Source: Biomphalaria glabrata
Taxonomy: Eukaryota; Mollusca; Gastropoda; Planorbidae
DNA: 64,000 nt
Reading direction: 5' to 3'
NCBI RefSeq assembly: GCF_947242115.1
Contig: NC_074715.1
Span: forward strand, 50,927,080 to 50,991,079
The position numbers and the translations under genes were made by a program. Shown one piece after another: positions 1 through 11,274 of this stretch; the stretch's first letter is position 1, and each line of letters starts with the position of its first letter. Below the pieces are notes generated by a model. It worked only from the letters and a program-made list of their open reading frames with translations. It was not told the origin of the DNA and ran no database searches.

Positions 1-43
1 CCTACGTTATAATGGGAAATCATGTCATGATGTGTTTTTTTTT

Positions 44-226
44 TGTTTGTTTGTTTGTAAAATGTTTTACATGTTTCGGATGTTCCTTCAGAGTTGAAGA
101 TAGTTTACGTCCTAGTCCAAACCTCCCGCAGGACGACGGGGGATGGGAGCGGGCAGGGTTTGAACCCGAGAGCATCGATAAATCCGAACGACAGTCCAGC
201 GCGCAAACCGCACGACCAGGCAGCCA
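44..226 (-). repeat. SINE A, full-length copy
   Basis: tRNA-derived SINE in minus orientation. The box B-like GGTTCAAACCC appears as its complement (GGGTTTGAACCC), the head complement ends GACCAGGCAGCC, and the 3' end is ATCCGAAACATGTAAAACAT plus (ACAA)n. Other copies in the window are the basis for the family consensus. Confidence 0.8.
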
Positions 227-554
227 TTCTAATTTAATGTGTCATGGTCCCTCTCCGGATCAGGTATATTTTAAAAGGTATTCTCCACTCCTGATTTATT
301 CCAAAGATCGACTCTGAAACCGAAGTGTAAGTAGGCCTCTGGGTAAGCTAGCGACACCGTCTGCTCAAAGATTCGTTATACAATTATACCTACCTAGATC
401 TACCATATTTCCTTCCTTTTTCCCCCCCTTTGACTTACAATTAATGTATAATGTTCTCCCTTTTATAAATTATGAATATCTTTAGTTTTATATGAATAGT
501 ACAAACAATTTATGACGACCATTTTTCATAATTAACTTTTCACAACTTTTTTGT

Positions 555-692
555 TTTACGTGTGTTGTGTGTTCCTTCAGAATTAAAGATTATTACATCC
601 TAGCTAACCCAAACCTCTCTCGGGGAGGCAGGCAAGATTGATGGAATCCTGGACCATTGAAACGACAAAGCGTTAACACCCCGACCATGCAA
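555..692 (-). repeat. SINE A, decayed copy
   Basis: GTTCCTTCAGAATTAAAGAT, CCTAG...CCAAACCTC and GACCATGCAAC follow the order of SINE A with many changes. Confidence 0.45.
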
Positions 693-978
693 CTAAGTCG
701 ACCTATCAACGAAATGTGTTTAGTAAAAACTGTTCTAAGCAGTCAATGAGCCATGTTGGACGATAGTAGGCCTACAACATAGGCTACGTTCTTGGCCTAA
801 TAATAATTTAACGTATTCAACATGACCCATTGACCTCATATGGTCTTGAGCCACATGTCAACTAAACATACGACTTCTATATTATAGCTAATGTGGGCTG
901 CTGAATTGTACATCCAGGGCACTTTTTACAACAGACGTAAATCTTGACTCTCAGACACATATTGTAATACAAATCTAG

Positions 979-3900
979 ATGAATATGGCAGCTACCTCTG
1001 TAAGGAAAGTAATAACAGCTTCTAAAGCCCCGACACCTCGAGCACCGTATAGGTAGGTGGGCTAATAACTCACATAGGGGCTAATCTAGGCACGTTAATT
1101 TTCTGTGTTGTAAAATACCGGTATAGAAAAAACGATTTAGTTCTAATTTCTTAAATTTGTCACCTTCTCATAACTAGCTGAGTTATGTCCCCTTACAATC
1201 AGCTGTGCACTATCATCACAATGACCTCTGGTAACACTTGAGTATAGGTCACTGTTATAAAATTTACATTTGTTGACCTAGAACTTCTGTTCTGTTATTA
1301 TCCTATTCATAAGGTCAGAATAGAAAAGAAGTGGGCTAGATCCATTCAAAGTTAGTGTTGTTTTTGTTTTAATAGCGTTATATTTTAGTAAAAAGACTAC
1401 TATTTTTAGTCCAAAGTGTTTTAACTAAAGTGTTTTGTTTTTTGTTAATCAGAAAGGTTTGAAGAATAGTTTTAGGTTCACTTTTAAGAAACAGCAATCT
1501 CAGTGGCTCAGCTAGGAGAAGAGGGGGGTCCAAATTTGAAAGTCCCCTCCCCCCGAGTCCCTTCTTGAGGGGGCCCCCCCAAGTAAGTGTCAGAAGTTGT
1601 TTTTTTTACAGTAAATATTACGGCAACAATGTAATCTTGCTATTCACGTTATCATATAAATTATATAGTGACATTGTTGCATGTATTCCACACATTAGAC
1701 TTGTATATTTATTAAGTACATTATCTCATGTCAAAATGCATGGGCCCCTAAAGAGGCCAAACCCCTCGGGCCCCCACATATATCCCTAGCTATGCCAATC
1801 TACATATAAAGTAAACATTTTGGGAAAGTATCTAGACAATTTTTCCAACATTAAAGCCATGGGTGAAAAAGAAAGCTAGACATAGGGTGAAAATAGTGGA
1901 GAGATAGGCCCCATAATTCTTTTAGCAGTTAAATAACTTACAACATGAAGGAAATGTAGAGGGGAGAAGTTATGCACAATATTTTACCTAAACTTAAATT
2001 TCATTGGACTTGTAATACTTTGTATGTTTAGCCAAGGAGTTCAAATTAACAACACTCTGTATATCTCTGGACAAACTGGAGGCAATCCTGAGACACAGAC
2101 AATAGTTTCTGGAGGAGTAGTTGCTGAAGCTGAGCAGGTAATTATACATCAATGTAACTTTTTTTAAAATACTGGTAATTTTAAAGTGCTACTAGGAAAG
2201 ACCATGTTTGGAATAGAATATTATCAAGAATTAAACTGTACTGTATGCAACCTGATTACAATGGACTTAATATCTTTTAAGAAATTATAATATTAATAGG
2301 CTACCAGGTTAGATCTATTAAGCTTTTCAGGATTAGCAGTTAGTTCATAGATTTTTAAAAGCTCTTCCATCACCCAGAAGCTGAGGGCTTTGATCTGCAT
2401 TTTTGTACCTCCTGAGTCCAAAGAGTTTGGCTGCTACTGAGAATGCTACACAGCTGGAGCCTTTGTGGGTTGTTTTGACTTTCTTTGATGACACATGCCA
2501 AGACTCTCTTTGAACCAGCAGTACTTATAGTGTTTTGCCTTGAAGTATCTTTTGCTCTGGTCTCCCAAGAGGCAGTCTGTGTTGAAAGCTTTCAAGGATG
2601 CTGCCCTATATCCTTTCCTTTGTTCACCTTCTTGAGCTTGAATTTCTCGTCAAAGCCTCTTGTTAGCTAACCATAAGAAGCTTTTTGGGATGTGGGTCCT
2701 TCATTGTGCAGATGTGTGCTGCCATTTTTTTTAGTTTGGATCAAGGCTGTGTGTATGCTTTGCTGGCACGCTTTTTGAGGATTTCTGTGTCAAATATTTT
2801 TTTTTTGTAACCTAATGGTGAAGTAAGCACAAAGGCATCTTGTTTATTTTTATTTTCAGGCTTTGAAAAACATTGGTGCTATTTTAGAAGCTGCTGGGAG
2901 TTCATTTGATAAAGGTTACTTGTTACTTAGTTTACAATCCAATTTTTACAAACTATATAAATCATTTTGAAAAAAAAAAAAAGGTAGGCTTATATCTTGT
3001 ATAAGGATTAAAAAATTGTTTGTTTCATTACATATTTAAAAGTAATTAATATTTTCTTATTTCAATTTCAATTCTACATCTTCCAGTTGTGAAATGCACT
3101 GTTTTATTGCAAGATATCAATGACTTTGCTGCAGTCAATGAGGTGTATTCTAGATGTAAGCTTATATTTCATTTTCAAGTAATTTTTTAAAACATTTTAT
3201 CTTTTCTTTATGTCATTAAAATTGTTTTTTTAATTTATTTAATGTGCTATTTACCATTTGCTGTGGAAAATAAAGGATTACAGAAAAAAAATTACATTTT
3301 ATGAGATTATATGTAGGCCTTTTTAGACCAGTCTATATGAATCAACCTTTTTTTAATGAAACTTAATTAGCTTAGCCTTTTTTTTTTGTTTTTGGCTAGT
3401 CCTTTTTTTTTCTAAAACACTTATTTGAAAAAAAAAGTATTTTACATGTTTTGGATGTTTCTTCTGGGTTTCTTCCTAGTCCAAACCTCGCCAGGACGAT
3501 GGGGGATGGCAGTGCCCATGGTATGAACCTGATACCACAAGACCACGTAGCCATTTAGATGACATTGCACTGTCTTTCAGTATTAGTTCTGCTTGATGAG
3601 TGTGGTCTAGAATAAATAATTGCTTAAACTTCTACATTGAGGATAGCAACCTGGCCTGTGGTATGTGCTTCAGACTATCATAATGATGGTCTCTACTCCC
3701 TTCATCCCCTGTCGCCCTGCAAGAGGTTTAAAACATAAAATTCAAAAGTTTGACAGAGACTCAGAATCTTAATGCTATTGGCCTACATTCTTATTTTTTT
3801 CTTACCACTCTTCCTCACTTGCATATATAGGCTTCCAGTGATCCATACTTCCCATCCTATTTGATTAGACTTGACTGTCAGTAGGTTTGATTAAGATATG

Positions 3901-4733
3901 GCATTCTGGAATCTCACAATAGAACAGGTCATGTTCCCTTCTTGAGAAGAACGTTTTTGGCTAAACTCATATTGAATTGGTGGGGCTTTAGTTTTTATAG
4001 CAATTATATGCAAACCAATCTAAATCTAGCACAACTTATTCCTCAAATCTAATCAGCCTTTTAACATGATTAGAATCTAGTTATATTTTACTCAAGTATG
4101 AGTTTGACCCCTTGCTCAGTCATAAAGAAGGAACATTAGCAAAATGATGAGGGTTACAAACCCTGCAATCTCATATGTTTACTCCCTTATCCAGATTAAG
4201 ACCAGCAAGGTATCCTTCATGGGTTGTATTAGGATGGAGCTAGTCATCTTTGTTTTTTGGTTTTTTTTTCTTACTAATCTATTACTTCATTGTTTCAGAC
4301 TTTCCCAATATTAAACCAGCTAGAGCAGCTTATCAAGCTGCTGCTCTTCCACGGGTAAGAACATATATATATTTTATTTTATAATTTTTTTACAATATTA
4401 TGTTATGCTATGTTGAGGAATATATTTTGAAAATAAAATGTAGGCCTACTCATATCTAAATGTTTTCCATTTAGAAAAATTCAATTTCGTAGCCATATAT
4501 TAATATATCTTAAATATATGCACACAGCATAATTGCCTATTTAATCTAATGTAACAAATTAAAGTAATGCTATATTAAAATGATTTTTGTTTTTATTTTT
4601 AACTTTTTATACATTCAAATCACTATCAATTTTTGAGGTAGCTATTACTAAACATTTTGTGTCTTTGTTTTTTCAGGGAGCCAAAGTAGAAATTGAAGCC
4701 ATTGCAATAGTTGGAGAAATTATTGATGAATGA
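979..4733 (+). CDS. RIDA: RidA/YjgF-family deaminase, upstream paralogue (6 exons)
   Basis: Exons 979-1052, 2032-2137, 2860-2914, 3087-3155, 4299-4354 and 4677-4733 all have GT-AG borders and sum to 417 nt (138 aa), close to the 137 aa of human RIDA. The family hydrolyses reactive 2-aminoacrylate and other enamines/imines released by PLP enzymes, and works as a trimer in cytosol or mitochondria. Visible hallmarks are YSQGVQ, LYISGQ, ALKNIGAILEAAG, INDFAAVNEVY, the ARAAYQAAALP segment carrying the family's substrate-binding Arg, and EIEAIAIVG with the conserved Glu. Unlike its neighbour it reads APYSQ rather than GPYSQ and has a GGNPE loop where family members usually have G-hydrophobic-x-P. 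The first ATG is used; a second Met two codons on is equally possible. A poly(A) signal AATAAA lies at 5034-5039. Intron 1 carries a hAT-like MITE and intron 2 an old LINE piece. The family assignment is firm; which substrates this copy takes is unknown. Confidence 0.92.
1501..1795. mobile_element. hAT-like MITE in intron 1 of the first RIDA gene
   Basis: The left end CAGTGGCTCAGCTAGG and the reverse complement of the right end (TTGGCATAGCTAGGG) are similar inverted repeats. CAATCT flanks both sides (1495-1500 and 1796-1801). The interior is C/G-run rich and has no coding capacity. The right terminal few bases look lost, so exact borders and TSD length are uncertain. Confidence 0.5.
2360..2800 (-). 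mobile_element. Decayed LINE fragment
   Basis: On the minus strand, broken frames read H-PKKLL followed by an L-x-G motif, then ASLKAFNTD-like and KRVLACVIKE-like stretches. These recall the C-terminal region of LINE reverse transcriptases common in molluscs (RLPKxLLYGEL, then a KDTLK region). Many frame breaks show that it is old. It lies in intron 2 of the first RIDA gene. Confidence 0.35.
3440..3556 (-). repeat. SINE A, diverged copy
   Basis: ATTTTACATGTTTTGGATGT, CCTAGTCCAAACCTCGCC, GACGATGGGGGATGG and AAGACCACGTAGCCATTT. It lies in intron 4 of the first RIDA gene. Confidence 0.6.
3630..3740 (+). repeat. SINE A, decayed 3' half
   Basis: CCTGGCCTGTGGTATGTGCT, then CATCCCCTGTCGCCCTGCAA and GAGGTTT are what is left of a plus-oriented copy, close to the opposite-strand copy at 3440. 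Confidence 0.4.
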
Positions 4734-5557
4734 ATATTTGTAGTATATAACTTCAATCTAGAAAATTACATGAATGGCTTGTAGACTTCATGTGTTATAT
4801 GTTAAGGCATATAAGTAATTGTTACTTGAAGAATACAATTAAAAATGGCAATGAATATTTTATTTATAGTCCTTGTTGAATCTTTTATTTTATTTTATTG
4901 TATAATTGTAACAAATTTTTTTTTGTATTTAAACTTAATACTATATTCAATATCTTTATAATGTCTTTATTGTCTTTGGTATAACTCATTTACACTATAT
5001 CACTCTGGGCCTGGGTTCTAAGAATTAATGCAAAATAAAGAGAGCATGGGACAGATTGATACTGAATAGTGAGATACAATCAAATCATGTACATTTGTAA
5101 TGATGTTTTTGATGGCGGTCGTTGACTTGTAGCACTAAACTGCTGGTAGACAACTAAACTGAAGTAGTCATATTATATTTTAACTTATAAAACTTGAAAT
5201 AACTTGAATAACTTCTTTGTGAACAAAGCTAAATATAACTTTTATTACAATATAGACAAATTCAACTTGAGATGCAATTAAATAACTTGGAAACAAATCT
5301 AACAATAAAAACATGTCTATACACTCTTGCATTGTTGCATTGTCTTGTGTACTTAACACAGCTTATGGCAGTGCTGGTTATCTTGCATCATTGTACAAGA
5401 GTAACAAGACTAACATTTAATTAATGCTCTCTCTCTTCAACTAACAATAAATACACATTCTATATCATCACTTTGAAAACACTTACGCACTCCATAACAA
5501 ATAATTGTGTTCAGAAAGACATCTTGTAACGTTCCTACAAAAAAAAAGGTAGCCAAT

Positions 5558-5862
5558 CACACTATCTTATCTTATCTTATATAATATAGAGTTTTATAGA
5601 CGTTACTTCAAAAAAGAAGATGATTACGTCCTATGCGTCATTCTTTTAGTCATGCATATTAACCAATGACTTAAATTCTGCCAAGTCACTGGTTTTCCTG
5701 GCTAGCTCAGGCAACCCATTCCATACTCTAATAGCACTAGGGAAGAAGGAGCACTTGTACAAATTTGTCCTAGCATATGGGATGAGGAATGTGCCTTTAT
5801 CTTTGTGTCTTTCAGAGTATTTAACTCATCTTTGGTAACTGTAAACAGGGAGCACCCATCTT
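5558..5862 (-). mobile_element. LINE 3' end with RT C-terminus and GATAA tail (family D)
   Basis: The minus strand encodes an intact end of a non-LTR reverse transcriptase ORF: RTNLYKCSFFPSAIRVWNG, LPELARKTSDLAEF, then NMHD and a stop. About 70 bp of 3' UTR and a (GATAA)n microsatellite tail at 5560-5575 follow. The FFPSAIRVWN motif is a common ending of Jockey/CR1-type elements. This is the longest of several copies in the window. The exact clade was not determined. Confidence 0.72.
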
Positions 5863-6037
5863 GTCAAGAGTACATAACTCTTATCTAAACTAATTAGTAA
5901 TACTATTGGCCAGCTTGTTTGCTGGAGACATGAAGACATAACACATGGCATGCACACAACCTGACGATTCAACCAGGGTTAGGTCAGTTCATCATTTACC
6001 TGGACTTGTAACTACTAAATTTGAAATGCAAATCTTA

Positions 6038-6190
6038 AGTGAGCTGCTTTTTTCAAATAACCAATGGTTATGCTTGCCCTGGATGTAGCAAATTATGTAG
6101 GTCACAGCTGGGGCTGCATAGACATGGGAAATACTGCACACCTCATTCATCTTCTGACACAAAGACAGGCCTTATTATTATTATTGTTGG
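6038..6190 (+). mobile_element. LINE C-terminal zinc-finger remnant
   Basis: The plus strand reads NGYACPGCSKLCRSQLGLHRHGKYC, shown here only as its C-x2-C...H-x4-C pattern (CPGC, CRSQLGLHRH, KYC). This finger ends the reverse-transcriptase ORF of a LINE family frequent in molluscs. A (TTA)n/(TTG) tail follows at 6172-6190. It is a 5'-truncated insertion rather than a host zinc-finger gene. Confidence 0.55.
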
Positions 6191-7574
6191 TCAGAGCAAA
6201 AAAGAATGTATATACATCAATTGGACATGAGTGTGATTTACATGACATGAAGGTAATTATATTCTTCTTTTAAGGTTGTCTGTAATTTATAAGATAAGAA
6301 GCAAGTTAATCTTGAAAAAAAAAAACAAATTCCAAGGGTGAACTACAGTAAGATGAGCATTTTGAGAAGCCAACAATGACTAACCCAGTGACAGAAATTT
6401 AAATAGCTTAGTAGCTTCTTTTAAAACTGAGAATTTTGAAATTACAGAAAGCTAATGCAGTACTGGTATTGCTGTTCATGAACTATACTTTTAGCCCAAA
6501 ACTCACATATATGTCAGAACTGGGCCTTAACTAAATTCGGAAGAAACAAAAATATCACCCACAAATTGAAATGCTTAAGTTGAAAGATAACTATATGATG
6601 CCATCTACAAGAAGTCATTTTTTTCATCAGACTTCACACTTGGTAACTTGTTACAGCTATCATATAGGCTACAGATCATCTCCATACAACACTTTCCTCA
6701 ATGAAATGGAAGGTTTAAGTAAACAAGAAAAGTAGCCTAGATCTACATCTCTTAAGTCATGCATTTAAAAAAATATATCACCCTTTAAAATTACACCTGG
6801 AACTTAGGCCAAACACCAGCTTTAAAACAGTATACATAACATTTGTATGTGAATATTTTATTAACTTATTCTTTTTGATGAATCACTTCTAGGTATCTTA
6901 TTTTTTAAGTTTATTTATTTTTGTGAATCCTTTGTATGTGAGACATATAATATAGGTCTATTTGTTAACATTTTCAGAGAAGCAATAATCATTGTCATGT
7001 GAGCTGTTTAAATTTTCCCCTTTTCCAGTCAGCGTTGAACAAATTGTCTGTGATACCATGTGCCATAGAGCTAGATTAGAAGATAGTTCTATATATAACT
7101 ATATAGATCATAGATCTAGTAGTAAGTACAGCCACTAGAGATCAATAGTTTAGGCTTTAGCTGATCAATTACATCGGATATGATTATGCCTATACTGTAT
7201 TCACCTACTTTAGCACTTAATATTTGGAAGTCAAATACTAGATATAGATCTACTATCTAAAATTAATTAAACAAAAAACATATACTTATATATTATATCT
7301 TATTTTCTCTTAATTAAATCTACTATAGGAGTATGAAGAACAATGTTGATCCCTTTAAAATAATTTTAAATTTAATATTTATTAAAATTGTATGTACTTT
7401 AATATTTCGAGTTGGCACAAGTTCACTAACCTATAAAATACATGTTATTTACTTCGTCATCAACCCAAATAATCTACTAAGAGTCTAGATTCTAGATCTA
7501 GAGTAGACAGATCTAAAATATTAGAAGAGAATCTAATCTATAGAACTATTAGATATAGATCTATCTAGTGTAGA

Positions 7575-9648
7575 ATGGCCTCAAAAATTATCAGAAAAAT
7601 TATAAGTACCCCTAAAGCACCCAAAGCTGTTGGTCCATACAGGTAAAATAATCAAATCTACATCTAGGTTTAGACACTTTTGACTTTAGTCTTTTTTAGT
7701 AGAATGTAAATCATCTTCATCTAATCTATCTAGTTACTTCTAGTATCTAGACTTAGACTCTAGGTAGAGTCCTAGACTAGTCTAGATCTAGAATATAAAT
7801 TTTTATAATTATAATGTTATACTAGTAAGACATAAGTAACTAATACAGTTAGATTTAGATATCAATTATATATTTATTATATGATCATGAATGTCATGAT
7901 TATTAAATATTACTTGATTATGATAATAATAATGATAGATTATACTCTATTACTTACTATTAATTTATTAATACTATTAATCTCTAGAGTCATTTCTAGT
8001 CCACACAGTAGACTCTTACTCTTACTACTCTTAGGCTTAGACTTATAATATAACAAATGGAACTAATTTTTTTAAAATTTCAGCCAAGCAGTTCAAGTTG
8101 ACAACACATTGTATGTGTCAGGACAAATAGGTTTCATCCCTGAAACAATGGAGCTTGCACCTGGAGGAGCCGTTGGAGAGGCTGATCAGGTTAGGCAATT
8201 ACTTGATACCTCTGATAGCATATAAGCTAAGTATGTCTTAAATATAATACAGACATTTCTTCAAAAAAGAAGATGATTACGTCCTGCGCGTCATGCATTT
8301 AGTCACGCATATTAACCAATGACCTAAATTTTGCTAAGTCACTGGTTTTCCTGGCTAGCTTGATATCTTGCTTGATATGTTTATCAAAAAACAAGAAAAC
8401 AGCATTTTACTATTTTTAACTCGCAGGCATTGAAAAATCTTGGTGCTATTCTTGAAGCTGCTGGAACTTCTTATGAAAATGGTTAGTTTCTTTACTTTAG
8501 AATACAATATTTATAAATATATAATACAATTTTAAAAAGAATCTGAAAGAAAGGTAATGATAGCTCTTAGTTTGGGAACGATGATTAAATTGAAATTGAG
8601 CTTTAGGTATTAATAGTCAACATTGCATAAAAAGCTTAAGTCACGAAAGCTTCTGACAAAAATGATACTATTTTGGTAGCTTACCCAGTATCACTTTCTT
8701 TAATTAATAATTTACTGGATAGAAAAAAAAATTAAATTAATTTGTAACTAGAAGTGTCATCTGAATTTTATGTTTTATAGGAGATCCACATTTTTAATAA
8801 ATCCAATATTACCTAGGATCACTTTGCATATTTAATTTTTTTTTTTTGTCAACATAGATAATACAACTTTAAAAACTACATTAACATTCGTCTTCATGTA
8901 ATGCTTATTTCCATGGCTGCTGTCAAGATAGATAATGAACAACTTACATTTCATGGAGTCTATTTATCTCTCTTACAGTTGTCAAGACAACAGTACTCTT
9001 ACAAAGTATTAATGACTTCACTGCTGTGAATGAGGTTTATGCTAAATGTAAGACTTTAGTTTGCTCTTTAAATCACATATTCCCGTATTTTTCTGTATTT
9101 CTTTAGTAAAGATGTTAATTAAAACTGATCACATGCCAGTATATTTTAAAATTTGTATCTAAAAGATTATTAAAACTTTAAAAAATAATGTTTTATATTT
9201 TTTTTTAAATACCAGCTGTTATGATTAAAAAAAAACAACAACTTATTTCCATATAGACTTTCCCAAAAACAAGCCTGCTCGAGCTGCTTACCAAGTGGCT
9301 GCACTTCCCAAAGTAAGTCTGACACCATTTTTTGTTTCATTTTATTGAGCTGCTGGATTTTGATCTTAATTGCTTGGAAAGAAATTAAAATGACAAGCAT
9401 CAATGAAAAAGTAAAAATGTTTGAAAGTGGGATAATGCCTGTGATGATTAGCAACATTATGATTAAGTTTATTGACTGCTACATTGCCATTATGATTTAG
9501 TCTATTGATTGTTTCATTTTCACTGCTTCACAGTAAGATTGCTTAATCTCTACATGTCTGTTAAAACTTGTATTATAATTTCCATTTTCAGGGTGCTAAT
9601 GTGGAAATTGAAGCCATAGCAATAGTTGGTGAAATCCTGGATTCCTGA
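7575..9648 (+). CDS. RIDA: RidA/YjgF-family deaminase, downstream paralogue (6 exons)
   Basis: Exons 7575-7642, 8084-8189, 8427-8481, 8979-9047, 9257-9312 and 9592-9648 sum to 411 nt (136 aa). Exons 2 to 6 have the same lengths and phases as in the paralogue about 3 kb upstream, so this is a tandem whole-gene duplication. The protein is the more canonical of the two: it keeps GPYSQAVQVDNTLYVSGQIG, VVKTTVLLQSINDF, PARAAYQVAALPKGA with the substrate-binding Arg, and VEIEAIAIVG. Its N-terminus (MASKIIRKIISTPKAPKAVG) resembles the start of the mammalian protein. The expected role is enamine/imine deamination that protects PLP enzymes. Intron 2 contains a LINE 3' end (8250-8362). The 5' flank is very rich in CTAGATCT words. 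WDR36 on the other strand converges on this gene, with about 1.6 kb between their stop codons. Confidence 0.94.
8250..8362 (-). mobile_element. LINE family D 3' end
   Basis: This matches the last ~110 bp of the element at 5558-5862, including the coding end (S-LVNMRD-like) and the TTCAAAAAAGAAGATGATTA segment. It lies in intron 2 of the second RIDA gene. Confidence 0.65.
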
Positions 9649-11274
9649 CTAGCATCAAAAAGCAATCTGTAGTTTCATAATGAAAAATATCATTTTGAAT
9701 TTTAAAAAAGATGCTCTATGTAAACAGATGAATAGTTATCAGGCAAGTAATGAATTCAGAATTGATAGTGTTTGTGTTGATACTTTAAAAAAATGTTACA
9801 ATTGAATTTTTTTTTTTGAACATGATTGTCAAATTATGGAATGCACTTTTTTTGATGTCAAAAAATACTGGGTTAAAATGCATTGATGCCAATTAAATTT
9901 GACTTTAAGCCCTAGTCATTTGTACTTTACCCACAATGTTAATCCCATTCTCGTTTGGTATGTTTTACATTTTTTTTTTTATCTTAGAGACAGTATTACT
10001 TAAGAAACATGTTGAGCGTTTAATACACTTTTATTTGTATAAAAAAAAAAGCCTATATCTATACAATATCATATAATTATACCTTTTGATGACTGCCTTA
10101 ATATCACAATTCAACTTATACAAGTTTGTAACTAAATTTAATGTATTCTCTTGGATGAATTCTGTTAGTTTAAACTTAACTTGTGAATTAGTTCTTTCAA
10201 CCTTTTTTCTTTTCATTATTTATTTAACTTTAATTGAAAGATCTTTTGAATTGTTCATTTTGGAATGCTGAATGTTTTGTTCTAGATTGGGACATTATAT
10301 ACTTCCAATGTGTTTATTCCAGATGTATTCTTGTATCTATTATTCCTGCTTTTTCTTTTTTTGAAGAAAATTAAAATCCAAAAACTTAATACCGGTAATT
10401 GTCTTATTTTGTAAAAATTGACTGATGGACAAAATTTAACTTATTTAAGAAAATAGATGGATCTACTTAAATCAATGGCCTGCTGATGCTTTTGTTATGA
10501 AGAGCTCCAATTGTGCTTGTGGTAATGAGAACTTAAGCACTAGTTTAAAAAAAAAAACAATTCTATAAATAAGTGGAACATTCTAATTATTTATATTACA
10601 AATTTTTTTTAAGAAATATGTTTCCAAACCAATGTTCCCCCATCTAGTTGCACTATTAACTATAAAAGGTACTATTTAGTTTTGATATGGACACAGACTT
10701 GTGGTTTTTATTAGTTCTTAATCAAAGGTGTATGTATACAACTACTGAGAACCAGCACCTATTTTTTTTTACAAAAAAAAATTAATTTTTTAAGATTCAG
10801 TAGACCTAGAAGAACAAAAATGTTAAATTTAAAGTTTGAAAAGCCTAATAACAGATAAGTTGTGGTGGTAGTAGGTTGAGGGAATGGAAAAGCATGATTT
10901 TAAAAAAAAGCATGATGTAAGCAATGTATAGACCGTGAATGTTTCAATTTGGGGAAAAACTTGTGACATACTCACTGAATTGTAAAATAAAAATAATATG
11001 ATGTGGTACATAGCATTTTGAATTTGTTACTAAATAATGTTAGTAAAAAAAAAAGTTACCAGGTGACTGATGTTATATTTAGATTATAAATGGACCAATA
11101 ATATCCCCTCCCTTTTTAGTCTTATAAAGCAATTCGCTTTAACTAGATAAATACATTTCAAAAGTGATATATACTACATATTCAATTTCACATCATTACC
11201 TTAAACTATACCAGTAAGAGCTGCAGGCATTCAAGAAACAACACTGACAAATTTATTGATACATATTTTATTAT
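9649..11274. other. Convergent intergenic stretch between RIDA and WDR36
   Basis: Plain AT-rich DNA that includes both 3' UTRs. No repeat family member, RNA gene or further exon was recognised. Poly(A) signals of WDR36 (AATAAA on the minus strand) occur at about 11250-11270, almost touching its stop codon. Confidence 0.5.

Larger units (their letters stand above)
1..978. other. Flank upstream of the first RIDA gene
   Basis: It holds one clear and one decayed copy of the tRNA-derived SINE A (entered separately). The 280 bp before the start codon is unique-looking AT-rich DNA with no recognisable TATA box or CpG-rich patch. The promoter is presumably here but cannot be pointed to. Confidence 0.4.
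4734..7574. other. Intergenic stretch between the two RIDA paralogues
   Basis: It holds the 3' UTR of the first gene, a LINE 3' end (5558-5862), a LINE zinc-finger remnant (6038-6190), and from about 7040 a zone full of CTAGATCT words that reaches the start of the second gene. No third RIDA copy or exon remnant was seen. Confidence 0.5.

Noticed and set aside
2485-2670. Signal-peptide-like 61-codon ORF in RIDA intron 2
   Set aside because: It lies antisense to a decayed LINE fragment and has no supporting context.
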